64,000 bases of DNA from JAXLWB01 sp046328715 (GCA_046328715.1 JAXLWB010000010.1:173056-237055), one strand, 5' to 3'; shown: positions 50,018 to 60,007, counted from the first letter of the stretch. Program-made: numbers and translations. Notes: generated from the letters alone by a model not told the origin.

Positions 50018-51925
50018 ATGTTCAATTTGGCTTGGCTTTTATTTGCCTTTCCTGCGGCGGGTGCGCTGATTAACCTGTTGGCTGGTCATCGATTGACTAA
50101 CAAGCAGATCGGCTACATCGGTGCTGGTGCGGTAGGTGCTTCCTTTCTAGTGACAGTCGGTTTATGGATCAACATGCTGGGATTGGAGGCAGAACAACGG
50201 GTGGTAACAGTCCATCTGTGGGATTGGCTGACGATTGGCGAGCTAAAGGTCGCCTCTGCCCTCCTTCTCGACCCGCTGAGCATTACCATGTCGCTGGTGG
50301 TCACCGGTGTGGGCTTTCTGATCCATGTCTACTCGATTAGCTACATGGAGCACGAGGAGCGCTTTCAACGCTTCTTTATCTACCTCAACTTCTTCATCTT
50401 TGCGATGTTGATTCTGGTGCTCAGCGACAGCTTTCTGGGCATGTTTGTCGGTTGGGAAGGTGTAGGTCTGGCCTCGTTCCTGCTGATTGGCTTCTGGTTT
50501 GAGCAGAAGGACGAGATGTACGGCTACTATGCCGACTGCGGCAAGAAAGCCTTTCTGGTCAACCGTGTCGGCGACTTTGGCATGATCGTGGCGATGATGC
50601 TGATCTTCTGGTCCTTCGGTTCATTGACCTTTGCTGAGGTTTTCGAGAAAGTGCATTTGCCCGAGACCGTGGCGCAAGTTGGTGGATTGACCTTCAACCT
50701 GATCTGCCTGGCGTTATTGCTCGGCGCAACTGGTAAGAGTGCTCAAATTCCGCTCTACGTCTGGCTGCCTGATGCTATGGCCGGCCCCACTCCTGTCTCG
50801 GCCTTGATCCACGCCGCTACAATGGTGACGGCGGGCATTTACATGATCGCCCGCACCGGTGCGCTTTGGCATAACGCCGCAGTAGCCTCTGAGGCGGCTG
50901 CCTGGATTGGCGTGCTGACTGCTTTCCTGGCGGCAAGCATTGCGCTGGTACAGACTGATCTCAAGAAGATCTTGGCCTACTCGACTGTCTCACAGCTTGG
51001 CTACATGATGTTGGGGGTGGGCGTTGGGGCGTATGGTGCAGCCACTTTTCATCTGGTCACTCATGCCTTTTTCAAAGCCTGTCTCTTCCTCGGTGCTGGC
51101 AGTGTGATGCATGGGCTGCATGGGGAACTTGATATTCGTAAAATGGGTGGGTTACGCCACAAAATGCCGACCACATTCCTCACCTTTGCGATTGCTTCGC
51201 TTTGTCTGGCTGGCTTCCCCTTGACTTCCGGTTATTTTTCAAAAGATGGCATCTTGGGTGCTGCCCTGGAACACAATGCCGCGCTGTATATTATCGGCTT
51301 GGTGACGGCACTGTTAACTGCCTTCTACAGTGCCCGTTCGGTCTTTGTTCCCTTCTTTGGCAAGCCACGCGATGAACATCTGATCGAACATGCCCATGAA
51401 AGCCCTGAGTTGATGACTCGCCCGCTGCAAATCTTGGCGGGATTGGCCTTGCTCGCTGCGCTGCTCAATCTACCCTTTTTACGCTCGTTTGAACATTGGT
51501 TGACACCAGCCGTGGGTGAAATCGAAAAGGGCAATTTGACGATCGAGATCTTTGCGCTGACCGCCAGCGCACTGATCGCAGTGTTTGGTATCTTGATGGC
51601 CCGTGGCAAATACGAGCGACCCGAACGCTGGGTAGATACGATGATTGCACCTTTCAAGGTCTTCCAGCCTCTGGCCGAGCATAAATGGTATGTGGATGAG
51701 ATCTACAATCTCATCCTTGTCCGACCGATCTTATGGATTTCTGACTGGTTTGCGGCGGTCTTTGACAAGCGCCTAATTGATGGACTGGTCAATGGGGTGG
51801 CATCGGTCTGTATGTCGCTTTCGGACCCGGTACGTAAGCTGCAGACGGGTGTTGTGCCCCAATATGTGTTGACTTTCCTGGTTGGTGTCATTTTGGTGGT
51901 CGGGTTCTTTATCTTTCGAGCATAA
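50018..51925 (+). CDS. nuoL: NADH-quinone oxidoreductase subunit L
   Basis: A 635-residue proton-pumping subunit. Motifs are SYMEHEERFQRFFIYLNFFIFAMLILVLSDSFLGMFVGWEGVGLASFLLIGFWF, LLGATGKSAQIPLYVWLPDAMAGPTPVSALIHAATMV, KKILAYSTVSQLGYMMLG and VTHAFFKACLFLGAGSVMHGLHGELDIRKMGGL. The C-terminal lateral helix is present. ATG 50018 (MFNLAWLL) was chosen over an in-frame TTG at 49979; AAGGA lies about 10 bases upstream. It lacks the His-rich loop of the minus-cluster NuoL. Confidence 0.94.
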   Translation: MFNLAWLLFAFPAAGALINLLAGHRLTNKQIGYIGAGAVGASFLVTVGLWINMLGLEAEQRVVTVHLWDWLTIGELKVASALLLDPLSITMSLVVTGVGFLIHVYSISYMEHEERFQRFFIYLNFFIFAMLILVLSDSFLGMFVGWEGVGLASFLLIGFWFEQKDEMYGYYADCGKKAFLVNRVGDFGMIVAMMLIFWSFGSLTFAEVFEKVHLPETVAQVGGLTFNLICLALLLGATGKSAQIPLYVWLPDAMAGPTPVSALIHAATMVTAGIYMIARTGALWHNAAVASEAAAWIGVLTAFLAASIALVQTDLKKILAYSTVSQLGYMMLGVGVGAYGAATFHLVTHAFFKACLFLGAGSVMHGLHGELDIRKMGGLRHKMPTTFLTFAIASLCLAGFPLTSGYFSKDGILGAALEHNAALYIIGLVTALLTAFYSARSVFVPFFGKPRDEHLIEHAHESPELMTRPLQILAGLALLAALLNLPFLRSFEHWLTPAVGEIEKGNLTIEIFALTASALIAVFGILMARGKYERPERWVDTMIAPFKVFQPLAEHKWYVDEIYNLILVRPILWISDWFAAVFDKRLIDGLVNGVASVCMSLSDPVRKLQTGVVPQYVLTFLVGVILVVGFFIFRA

Positions 51926-51930
51926 TAAAC

Positions 51931-52059
51931 ATGAGGTATGAAACGTGATCCGTGATCCGTGAATAAAGCACTGTCTCCATTCATTATCGCTAAGAAATGA
52001 GTGGAGATAGGACGCTCATCACGCATCACGCCTCACGTTTCACATCTCACGCTTCACGG
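51931..52059. repeat. Word-repeat inverted element, GTGATCC family (nuoL/nuoM junction)
   Basis: Five words (51931-51965, including two GTGATCC) and six complementary-type words (52018-52059, including two ATCACGC) form the arms. The loop carries its own hairpin (CTCCATTCATT with AATGAGTGGAG). Confidence 0.85.
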
Positions 52060-52070
52060 AGTCAGTTCTT

Positions 52071-53576
52071 ATGCCGTATTTGTCAATCATTACATTCCTG
52101 CCGCTGCTCGGAGTCGTTGCGGTCATGGCAATTGCAGGAGACTCGCAAAAGAAGGCAGTAGCTTTGGGAACAACCCTGCTAACCTTCTTGATCAGCCTAC
52201 TGCTCTGGACGGGCTGGCAAAGTGGCGAGGCAGGAATGCAGTTCGTCGAAAATGCTGCCTGGTTACCCGAATTGGGGCTGAAGTATCACTTGGGCGTGGA
52301 TGGTATTAGCGTGCTGTTGGTCTTGCTAACCACCTTCCTCATGCCAATTGTGATCTACTTTAGCAACATGTATGTGCATGAGCGAATTGGTCCCTATTTG
52401 GCGCTGATGCTGGTTCTAGAGACCGCTATGATCGGCACCTTTGTGGCGCTGGATCTGGTGCTCTTCTTCGCCTTCTTTGAATTCAGTCTGATTCCGATGT
52501 ATTTCTTGATCGGCCAATGGGGCAGCGGCAACCGCATTTATGCTGCGCTCAAGTTCTTCCTCTACACCTTTGCAGGCTCGGCGTTGATGTTGATCGGCAT
52601 TCTGGCTGTCTACTTCGCCGCCAATCCACACAGCTTTGATATTACAGAATTGGTTAAGCAAAGTAGCAGCTTTAGCCCGACCTTGCAGACCTGGGCGTTT
52701 CTGGCCTTTGCGATCGGTTTTGCGATCAAGGTGCCGCTCTTCCCCTTTCACACCTGGTTGCCCGATGCGCACGTGCAAGCGCCGACTGCCGGGTCGATCA
52801 TTCTGGCCGGCGTGCTGTTGAAGATGGGAACCTACGGCTACGTGCGCTTCGCCGTGCCGCTCTTCCCAGAAGCTGCTATCAAGTTTGGCCCCTGGATCGC
52901 CGCACTGGCCGTGATCGGCATCATCTACGGGGCGCTGGTAGCTTTGATGCAGAAGGATATCAAGTCGCTGGTCGCCTACAGTTCGGTGGCGCACCTCGGC
53001 TTTGTGATGCTAGGTGTCGTGGCCTTTAACGAGCAGGGCATCAGTGGTTCGATTTTGCAGATGGTCAATCATGGATTGAGCACGGGGGCGTTGTTCCTCA
53101 TGGTCGGCCTCCTGTACGAGCGACGACACACCCGACAATTGGACGAATTTGGCGGGCTGTGGAAGAGCGTGCCCATCTACTGTGGTTTCTTCCTGGTTGT
53201 GGCGATGAGCAGTGCAGGTTTGCCAGGACTCAACGGTTTTATCGGCGAGTTCACGATTCTGTTAGGGGCCTTCGGCAGCCACGGTTTAGTCTGGGGCAAC
53301 TGGTTCGCCGTAATCGGTTCTTTGGGGGTGATTCTGGCTGCCTGGTATCTGCTGACAGCCTTCCGCAAGATCGCTCAGGGACCACTCACCAACCCCAAGA
53401 ATGATTCGTCCCATCTCAGCGATTTGAACCTGGGTGAGATCGCCATGATCCTGCCGCTGGTCATTTTGTTTTTCCTGATCGGGCTTTTCCCGAATTTGTT
53501 CCTTGAGAAAGTCAACCCATCGGTCTCAGCCATGCTAGCAGGACAGCCGGCGCTGGTGGCAAAGGCAGAGAAATAG
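52071..53576 (+). CDS. nuoM: NADH-quinone oxidoreductase subunit M
   Basis: A 501-residue antiporter-like subunit. Motifs are KYHLGVDGISVLLVLLTTFLMP, FFAFFEFSLIPMYFLIGQWG with the key Glu, FAIKVPLFPFHTWLPDAHVQAPTAGS, KSLVAYSSVAHLGFVMLG and NHGLSTGALFLMVGLLYERRHTR. It is followed by nuoN after 9 bases, one of the few junctions without a repeat element. Confidence 0.95.
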   Translation: MPYLSIITFLPLLGVVAVMAIAGDSQKKAVALGTTLLTFLISLLLWTGWQSGEAGMQFVENAAWLPELGLKYHLGVDGISVLLVLLTTFLMPIVIYFSNMYVHERIGPYLALMLVLETAMIGTFVALDLVLFFAFFEFSLIPMYFLIGQWGSGNRIYAALKFFLYTFAGSALMLIGILAVYFAANPHSFDITELVKQSSSFSPTLQTWAFLAFAIGFAIKVPLFPFHTWLPDAHVQAPTAGSIILAGVLLKMGTYGYVRFAVPLFPEAAIKFGPWIAALAVIGIIYGALVALMQKDIKSLVAYSSVAHLGFVMLGVVAFNEQGISGSILQMVNHGLSTGALFLMVGLLYERRHTRQLDEFGGLWKSVPIYCGFFLVVAMSSAGLPGLNGFIGEFTILLGAFGSHGLVWGNWFAVIGSLGVILAAWYLLTAFRKIAQGPLTNPKNDSSHLSDLNLGEIAMILPLVILFFLIGLFPNLFLEKVNPSVSAMLAGQPALVAKAEK

Positions 53577-53585
53577 GTAGCAAGT

Positions 53586-55037
53586 ATGCAAGCATTAGGA
53601 CTTAACCTTAGCGCAGTTCTGCCAGAGATCCTTTTGGTCTGTTTGGCAATGGTTGTCATGTTGGTCGACGCCTTTGGGGGAGAAAAGGAAGGCGGCGTCA
53701 AAGGACTGATTCCCTGGCTTTCTTTGTTGGGCGTCATCGTCGTGACCTTTGTGGCCCTGGGACAATGGGGTGCAACGCCGATCTTCTTTCAAAGTGCTGC
53801 TGTGACCGATCATTTTACGATTGGTCTGCGCTTGATCGTCTTGGTCACCACAGCGCTGAGCATCCTGGTCAGCCATACCTACATTCCTCGCATCAACCAA
53901 CAGACCGGTGAATACTATTCGCTGCTGCTGCTCTGCGCCGCAGGCATGATGATGATGGGTGCTGCGGTGGATCTGATGGTGGTCTTCCTGGCTTTGGAAA
54001 TCTTCTCGTTGGGGTTGTATATCCTCACAGGACTACACCGCCAAAGTGCTCGCAGTACCGAAGCGGCGATGAAGTACTTTCTGCTTGGGGCATTTGCCAG
54101 TGCCTTTTTTGTCTATGGGGCAGCTTTGGTCTATGGGGGCGCAGGCAGTACCAATTATTCAGAGATTGCAGCCACCTTGGCCGCCGGTAAAGGCGATGTC
54201 ACGCTGCTGCTGCCTGGCATTGCCCTATTGCTGATCGGCTTTGGCTTCAAGGTGAGTTTGGTGCCTTTCCACATGTGGACGCCCGATGTCTATCAAGGCG
54301 CTCCGACTCCGGTCACTGCATTTATGAGCGTTGGTACCAAGGCTGCTGCGTTTGCTGCCTTTGCTCGGGTCTTTGTCGAGGCGCTGCCTAGTCAGGAGCC
54401 AGTGTGGGGATGGGCGATGGCGATCCTGGCCATTTTGACGATGACGCTGGGCAACTTGGCCGCCTTACGTCAGGCCAGCCTCAAACGCATGTTGGCCTAC
54501 TCGAGCATTGCCCATGCGGGATATATTCTCTGCGGATTGGTGCCTGGCACAACAGCCAGCGCCGATGGTGCCTTGGCCTACCTCTTCACCTATGCCTTTA
54601 TGAACATCGGTGCCTTTGCGGTGGTTATCGCCCTGGAGAATGCAGGCGAAGACGATGCCTTGCAACAACGAGCCAAAGGATTAGGGCAGCGTTGGCCAGC
54701 GTTGGCTTTTGTGATGGCCATCTTTATGTTCAGCCTGAGTGGAATTCCGCCACTGGCTGGCTTCTTTGGCAAGTTCTACGTCTTCAAGGCTGCTGTAGAA
54801 GGCGGTTGGGCCTGGTTGGCGGCGATTGGCATGTTGAATAGTGCCATTGGTGCTTACTACTACCTGCGCGTCGTCGTCTCGATGTACTTCGACAGCAGCG
54901 AAGGCGAAACCGTACCCAGCTATCGCAACTGGAGTTCGTTGCGCATCGGCATGGCTTTAACCGCAGCGGCGACGGTGATCATCGGTATCTTCCCCAGCTT
55001 ATGGAGTGGAATTTTCAATTCCGGGCTTGGAGGATAG
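53586..55037 (+). CDS. nuoN: NADH-quinone oxidoreductase subunit N
   Basis: A 483-residue antiporter-like subunit, the last gene of the operon. Motifs are ILTGLHRQSARSTEAAMKYFLLGAFASAFFVYG, IGFGFKVSLVPFHMWTPDVYQGAPTPVTAFMS, and KRMLAYSSIAHAGYILCGLV. The operon ends in a strong terminator 44 bases past the stop. Confidence 0.95.
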   Translation: MQALGLNLSAVLPEILLVCLAMVVMLVDAFGGEKEGGVKGLIPWLSLLGVIVVTFVALGQWGATPIFFQSAAVTDHFTIGLRLIVLVTTALSILVSHTYIPRINQQTGEYYSLLLLCAAGMMMMGAAVDLMVVFLALEIFSLGLYILTGLHRQSARSTEAAMKYFLLGAFASAFFVYGAALVYGGAGSTNYSEIAATLAAGKGDVTLLLPGIALLLIGFGFKVSLVPFHMWTPDVYQGAPTPVTAFMSVGTKAAAFAAFARVFVEALPSQEPVWGWAMAILAILTMTLGNLAALRQASLKRMLAYSSIAHAGYILCGLVPGTTASADGALAYLFTYAFMNIGAFAVVIALENAGEDDALQQRAKGLGQRWPALAFVMAIFMFSLSGIPPLAGFFGKFYVFKAAVEGGWAWLAAIGMLNSAIGAYYYLRVVVSMYFDSSEGETVPSYRNWSSLRIGMALTAAATVIIGIFPSLWSGIFNSGLGG

Positions 55038-55080
55038 GAGGGGCACAAGAAGGTATCTTGTGCTACGATTGATAGAATAG

Positions 55081-55113
55081 ACGGGCGTCGTGTACGACAC
55101 GACGCCCGTTTTT
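55081..55113 (+). terminator. Rho-independent terminator of the complete nuo operon
   Basis: A perfect 12-bp stem (55081-55092, ACGGGCGTCGTG, with 55098-55109), a 5-base loop, then a run of T. Confidence 0.9.
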
Positions 55114-55137
55114 GTGGATTTTCAGTTTCATATCCAG

Positions 55138-56967
55138 ATGAACGATCAAGCCCAGCGTATCGATCTGATAAGGCGACAAATAGAGTACATCGATTCACGG
55201 CTTGTCCCTCTGCGCCAACGCAGTAATCAACTCTCCTGGCTGCGCGTAATGATTTTCTTGGCTGGTGTGGCTGCCTGCGCGGCTGTGCTCTGGCTGACAA
55301 ACCTCTGGCTCTTTGCGCTAACCTTTCTCCTCGCAGTGGGTGCGTTGCTCTTTGTTGTTTACCGCCACAATCAGCTTGACCAAACTATCCTGCGCTTCGA
55401 GACCATGAAGCAGATCAAACAGGAGTGGGTCGCTCGATCTCGGTTGGAGTGGAGCAAAATTCCTTCAGCCTTAGGCATTACAGCAGAAGCCGATCATCCC
55501 TTCGCTGCCGATCTGGACGTGGCTGGCGAATTTTCACTCCATCGACTGCTTGATTGCGCAACCTCGGAAGGGGGTAGCCGACGACTCTACGATTGGTTAG
55601 TGACAGGATTGCCTGATGTTGCGGAAATCAAGCAACGACAGCAGATCATTGCTGAAATGATTCCTCTGCGCCACTGGCGTGAGCGTTTACTATTGGATTC
55701 TCGTATCGTTTCACCCGATGGCGAGCGCTTTGTGGCCAATGAACTATTGGTCTGGCTACAAAAGGAGGGAGAAGGTTCACTTCGTTTGGGTTTGATTCTT
55801 TCGATTGCACTGCTGCTGTTGTCAGGTCTGCTTGGATTACTTGTCTGGTTCGGCTGGCTGAGTACAGGTTGGCAATTCAGTTATCTGGCCTATTTTGCAC
55901 TACAAATTTACTTGGGCCGCACAACCAGTGAATCCTTTACGCTGGCGTCCACCATTCAGGATGGCTTGGAACGTTTATTGGCAACAATGCGCCATGTCGA
56001 GGGTTTTCATTATCGCCATTCCCCTTATTTGCGCCACTTCTGCGCACCGATCCTCGATGAGCAACAGCGCCCGTCTCGCTTGCTGCGTCGGGTACGGCAG
56101 ATTGTGGCGGCGACTGGCGTGCAAAGTAATCCAGTTGTGGCCTTTCTTTGTAACGCATTTTTCCCGTGGAACGTCTTCTTTTCCTATCGTTTGCAAGCCT
56201 TGCGCAGCGACCTTGTTCAACGCCTACCAGAGTGGCTGGATACTTGGTATGGATTGGAAGCGCTCAATTCGCTAGCAACTTATGCTTGGCTTCATCCCCA
56301 ACATCGCTTTCCGTCTGTTGTCGCCAATGATGCCCCGTTTGCTTTCCATGCCGTCGGGCTGGGGCACCCCTTGATTCCTGGGACATCGCAAGTGCGCAAT
56401 GATTTCGCTATTCGTCACCTTGGTGATCTGGCACTGATCACCGGCTCGAACATGGCGGGCAAGAGTACTTTTCTGCGTACGCTGGGGCTGAATCTACTGC
56501 TTGCCTATGCTGGCAGCGTGGTCGATGGGGCAGAGCTGACCACCTCGCCCTTGCGTATTTTTACCAGCATTAAAATCAGCGATTCAGTTACACAGGGGGT
56601 ATCTTTCTTCTACGCAGAGGTCAAACGCCTGAAACGGCTGCTCGATGAACTGGAACAGACGAAGAGTTTGCCGCTTTTTTTCTGCATTGATGAGATCTTT
56701 CGCGGCACCAATAACCGGGAACGTTTGATCGGCAGCCGCTCTTACATTCGACAATTGGTGGGCAAACATGGGATTGGCGTCATCTCCACCCATGATCTAG
56801 AATTGGTGAAACTGGCGGATGAACTGCCATCAATCATCAACTATCATTTTCGAGATGAAATTGTCGATGGTGCGATGGTGTTCGACTACAAGCTCCATCC
56901 TGGCCCCTGCCCAACCACGAATGCGCTGAAAGTGATGCGCAACGCAGGGCTGCCAGTCGAGGAATAA
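55138..56967 (+). CDS. Membrane-anchored MutS-like ATPase
   Basis: 609 residues. An N-terminal coiled-coil-like segment is followed by two membrane spans (~38-80: VMIFLAGVAACAAVLWLTN and LFALTFLLAVGALLFVVY), and a second pair appears near residues 220-265. The C-terminal MutS ATPase has Walker A GSNMAGKSTFLRT, SVTQGVSFFYAEVKRLK, Walker B LFFCIDEIFRGTNNRERL and ISTHDLELVKL. The mismatch-recognition domain of true MutS is absent, so a role in mismatch repair is doubtful; the family's function is unknown. ATG 55138 was chosen; an upstream GTG at 55090 lies inside the terminator. Confidence 0.85.
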   Translation: MNDQAQRIDLIRRQIEYIDSRLVPLRQRSNQLSWLRVMIFLAGVAACAAVLWLTNLWLFALTFLLAVGALLFVVYRHNQLDQTILRFETMKQIKQEWVARSRLEWSKIPSALGITAEADHPFAADLDVAGEFSLHRLLDCATSEGGSRRLYDWLVTGLPDVAEIKQRQQIIAEMIPLRHWRERLLLDSRIVSPDGERFVANELLVWLQKEGEGSLRLGLILSIALLLLSGLLGLLVWFGWLSTGWQFSYLAYFALQIYLGRTTSESFTLASTIQDGLERLLATMRHVEGFHYRHSPYLRHFCAPILDEQQRPSRLLRRVRQIVAATGVQSNPVVAFLCNAFFPWNVFFSYRLQALRSDLVQRLPEWLDTWYGLEALNSLATYAWLHPQHRFPSVVANDAPFAFHAVGLGHPLIPGTSQVRNDFAIRHLGDLALITGSNMAGKSTFLRTLGLNLLLAYAGSVVDGAELTTSPLRIFTSIKISDSVTQGVSFFYAEVKRLKRLLDELEQTKSLPLFFCIDEIFRGTNNRERLIGSRSYIRQLVGKHGIGVISTHDLELVKLADELPSIINYHFRDEIVDGAMVFDYKLHPGPCPTTNALKVMRNAGLPVEE

Positions 56968-56982
56968 GCAGAGGACTCAATC

Positions 56983-57792
56983 ATGCAATTCACCTTGGAA
57001 GACATGTATGGTGACACCGATATCGATGATGCTGCCCTGGATGCGCTATTACAACGCAGTCTAAACCCACGGCCCGCAACCATGCTCTATGATAAGATGG
57101 GTGCGCTGGGCTTAGGAAACGAGCATCTGTTACTCGACATCGGCTGTCGGGATGCGCGGCACACCTGCGAACTGGTCAAACGCTATGCTTGTCGGGCAGT
57201 TGGTATCGATCCGGTAGAGCGTCATATTCGACTTTGCGCCGAGACAATTGCTAAATTTGAGCTCGGGGATCGGGTCTCCGTCCAGCAGGGTGTGGTGGAA
57301 CAGTTACCCATCGAGGATACCTCGATCGATTTTATCTGGTGTCGCGATGTCTTAGTCCATATCGCAGATCTGCAAGTTGCCTTCCACGAGTGCGCCCGTG
57401 TGCTCAACGCTGGTGGCAAGATGTTGGTCTATCAAACATTTGCCACAGAAATGCTTTCGACCGACGAAGCAGCATGGCTATATCCAAGACTGTTGGTGAT
57501 GCCACAGAATATGTCTTTTGACGCGATCGGACAAGTGGTGGAACAGCAAGGGTTGTTGATCAGTGAAAAAGATGTGATCGGTAGCGAGTGGCGTGAATGG
57601 TGGGAAGAAAACGGCGTCAACACGACCTCCAAACAGCTCTTACAAATTGCCCGTATGCGACGGGATCGAGCAAACTTGATCAGTAAAATGGGTGAGGCGA
57701 ATTATGAGATTGAGTTGGCAAACTGCTATTGGGGCGTCTATCAGATGCTAGGGAAATTGGAGCCGACCTGTTACGTTATCACAAAACCCTAA
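56983..57792 (+). CDS. Class I SAM-dependent methyltransferase
   Basis: A 269-residue methyltransferase. The SAM-binding motif I is LLLDIGCRDARHTCEL, motif II is AVGIDPVERHIRLC, and the later VEQLPIEDTSIDFIWCRDVLVHIADLQVAFHECARVLNAGGKMLVYQTF covers motifs III and IV of the Methyltransf_11 group. Substrate unknown. It follows the MutS-like gene by 15 bases. Confidence 0.82.
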   Translation: MQFTLEDMYGDTDIDDAALDALLQRSLNPRPATMLYDKMGALGLGNEHLLLDIGCRDARHTCELVKRYACRAVGIDPVERHIRLCAETIAKFELGDRVSVQQGVVEQLPIEDTSIDFIWCRDVLVHIADLQVAFHECARVLNAGGKMLVYQTFATEMLSTDEAAWLYPRLLVMPQNMSFDAIGQVVEQQGLLISEKDVIGSEWREWWEENGVNTTSKQLLQIARMRRDRANLISKMGEANYEIELANCYWGVYQMLGKLEPTCYVITKP

Positions 57793-57828
57793 GCACTACG
57801 AGTCAAAGCACATTGAGGAGAAACTACG

Positions 57829-57984
57829 ATGAATATAGTATTGATAATTTTTCTCATCCTGTGCGTGCTCTGTGCAGTATTGTTGTTGTTCGCTCTTGTT
57901 TTTGGCTCACGTCAGGATAGTTATCGATCATCGGTGCGAGAAGAGCAAGCCGACGAAGCAACAAACCATAAGGCTGACTCGTAG
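57829..57984 (+). CDS. Small single-span membrane protein
   Basis: A 51-residue protein preceded by GAGGAG 8 bases upstream. Residues ~3-26 form one long hydrophobic span (MNIVLIIFLILCVLCAV...), followed by a charged tail with RSSVREEQADEATNHKADS. No family recognised. The strong ribosome site and its position between two co-oriented genes make it likely real. Confidence 0.6.
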   Translation: MNIVLIIFLILCVLCAVLLLFALVFGSRQDSYRSSVREEQADEATNHKADS

Positions 57985-58002
57985 CACAAGAGGTAGCGCC
58001 CA

Positions 58003-58037
58003 AATCTCCAATCTCTAATCTCTGGTCTCTTCTCAGG
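58003..58037 (+). repeat. Word-repeat run, AATCTCT type
   Basis: Five 7-base words (AATCTCC, AATCTCT twice, GGTCTCT, TCTCAGG) lie just before the next gene. No clear partner arm is present. The last word contributes the AGGAG ribosome site at 58035-58039. Confidence 0.65.
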
Positions 58038-58045
58038 AGCAGTTT

Positions 58046-58954
58046 ATGCGCATTGGTATCTCCATCTCCTCCAGTTACAACGTAACCGATTATCGAGTTG
58101 GTGCCCGTTGGATGATCGAACGAGCAAGAGCCGCAGCCGCTGCAGGGCTCGACAGCCTCTTTGTCGGGGATCACCACATTACGCCTCAACCTTATTATCA
58201 GAACACGCCGATTTTGGCGCGGGCCCTGGCCGAATGGCACGATGCTCCGGCAGGTGCGCTCTATCTGCTTCCATTCCGCCATCCTGTGTTACTAGCCGAA
58301 GAGATTGCCACACTGGCCACGATCGCGCCCAATCGTTTTATCATGCAATGTGCGCTGGGCTACGGCGATCGAGAGTTTGCTGCCTTTGGCATCAATCCGA
58401 AACATCGACCATCCCGTTTTGAGGAATGTCTAGAGGTTATGCGCCGGCTATGGGCAGGCGAAACGGTCTCGCATTGCGGACGTTGGGAGATCAAGGATGC
58501 GCGTATCCTGCCGACACCACCCATACCTATCGAAGTTTGGATCGCCGCCAGTGCCAAGCCTGCCATCGAACGTGCCGCCAGGCTAGGCGACGGTTGGCTC
58601 GCAGCGCCCGGAGTTACGCGCACCGAAGCGCGCGAGAGTCTGGACTATTATCGGGAGTGTTGTGCCAAACAGAATCGCCAACCCGGTTTGACTGCGATTC
58701 GACGCGATATCTACATTGGCGAAAATGTCACTGAAGCCAAATCTACCGGAGGCAAGATCGTGAAGGCTGGCTACCGTGGCTTCGACCCAGATGCAACGAT
58801 TGTCGGCGATGTGGAACAGGTAGCTGCTGCCTTTCAGGAATTAGGCGAAATGGGCTATGGCGATGTCATCATCCGCAACTTGGTGGCCGATCAGGAGAAG
58901 GCGCTAGCTTGTATTGGGCGGCTGGTGGAGGTGAAGAGGTTGATTGGTGTCTGA
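58046..58954 (+). CDS. Luciferase-like (LLM class) flavin-dependent oxidoreductase
   Basis: A 302-residue flavin- or F420-dependent enzyme of the bacterial luciferase-like fold. Features are AAAAGLDSLFVGDHH near the N-terminus, LLPFRHPVLLAEEIATLATIAPNRFIMQCALGYGDREFAAFGI, RFEECLEVMRRLWAGE, and PPIPIEVWIAASAKPAIERAARLGDGWL. Substrate not readable. AGGAG lies 6 bases before the ATG. Confidence 0.85.
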   Translation: MRIGISISSSYNVTDYRVGARWMIERARAAAAAGLDSLFVGDHHITPQPYYQNTPILARALAEWHDAPAGALYLLPFRHPVLLAEEIATLATIAPNRFIMQCALGYGDREFAAFGINPKHRPSRFEECLEVMRRLWAGETVSHCGRWEIKDARILPTPPIPIEVWIAASAKPAIERAARLGDGWLAAPGVTRTEARESLDYYRECCAKQNRQPGLTAIRRDIYIGENVTEAKSTGGKIVKAGYRGFDPDATIVGDVEQVAAAFQELGEMGYGDVIIRNLVADQEKALACIGRLVEVKRLIGV

Positions 58955-58958
58955 GCCT

Positions 58959-59000
58959 CGGAATAGGAAGATGGGGTGATGAGGGGATAGGGGAGATGTT
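58959..59000. repeat. Word-repeat run, GATGAGGGG type
   Basis: A purine-rich run (GAAGATG, GGGTGAT, GAGGGGA) just after the oxidoreductase stop. It has the left-arm vocabulary of 23769-23799 but no right arm. Confidence 0.55.
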
Positions 59001-59005
59001 GAGTT

Positions 59006-60007
59006 CTAGCTGAGTATCTGTAGATTAGCGATGAGTTCAGGGGTGACAGGTTTTCCAAGCTGTTGACGTGCTAACAGAATGGCACCTGCTTCGGGTGGGA
59101 GAAGTGCTGTCCGAACCTGATATCGATGGTTGTGGGAGGTGGTTAGCGTAGTGGTTAGCCGTTCACGAATTGGAGTGGATTGCGCCACGCTGCCGATTAA
59201 GGCGCAAGGGACGGAGTCACGCTCGAACAGGCTGCCCAACAGGCGTACACCTTGAGTTAACTCACGTGCTGCTTGGTCACAGACTGTCGTGGCCAAGGGG
59301 AAACCTTGTTCGGCCGCCTGGGTGATCAGCGGTGCAGCGTCACCATAAAGGCGCATCAATTCACGACGGTCTCGAAGGTCATTTTGTGCAGCGTGCAAAG
59401 CGAGCGCTCGACGATTCTCCACGCCAAAATGTTTGAGAAGCTGCGCAACAAGTGGCTGATCTGCCTCTTGATCTTCACCAGCGAGGAACCGGAAGACCGC
59501 CTTAAAGGTTAAGTCTCGGGCCGTGGCGTTGGCGTAATGGTGAAAATCATAGTTGCGAATCTGACGTCCATTCTCCGTAACGCCGAAGAGGATGCAGCCA
59601 GTGCCAGCAATCACGATGATCCCAGGCTGTAATCCCAATGCTCCCGCCCAGGCAATCACCGCATCGTTCACACAAACGGGCTTGCCGGACATTCCGGCCA
59701 GCGTCGTAAAACGCTCCGCCCATTCCATGTCCGCAGCTTCATCCAATCCGGCGATGCCAGCCACCAATCCTGCAATTTGCGCCGGGGCACAATTGGCTTT
59801 TTCCAGCGCTTCAACCAGTGCTCCTTGCACATTTTGCTCAGCGTCGGCGTTCTTGGATGGATTGGCACCACCTCGTTGCGCCTGCGCCAGAATGTGACCC
59901 ACCAGGTCTGTACATACGACTCGCGTATAGGTGCCGCCGCCGTCCACACCCAGCAGAACCGGATGCTCAGCAGATTCTGAAGACCATTCGCCATTCGCCA
60001 TTCGCAA
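59006..60007 (-). CDS. N-acetylglucosamine kinase-type BadF/BadG ATPase
   Basis: A 333-residue sugar kinase of the ASKHA fold. The phosphate-binding motif is VLLGVDGGGTYTRVV, with the second phosphate loop in GIIVIAGTGCILFGV and AVIAWAGALG between them. The family includes N-acetylglucosamine kinases that make GlcNAc-6-phosphate for wall recycling. The start is uncertain: the frame opens at a TTG (60007), and an ATG follows at 60001; both lie inside a run of 7-base repeats that is translated as RMANGEW. Confidence 0.8.
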   Translation of the reverse strand: MRMANGEWSSESAEHPVLLGVDGGGTYTRVVCTDLVGHILAQAQRGGANPSKNADAEQNVQGALVEALEKANCAPAQIAGLVAGIAGLDEAADMEWAERFTTLAGMSGKPVCVNDAVIAWAGALGLQPGIIVIAGTGCILFGVTENGRQIRNYDFHHYANATARDLTFKAVFRFLAGEDQEADQPLVAQLLKHFGVENRRALALHAAQNDLRDRRELMRLYGDAAPLITQAAEQGFPLATTVCDQAARELTQGVRLLGSLFERDSVPCALIGSVAQSTPIRERLTTTLTTSHNHRYQVRTALLPPEAGAILLARQQLGKPVTPELIANLQILS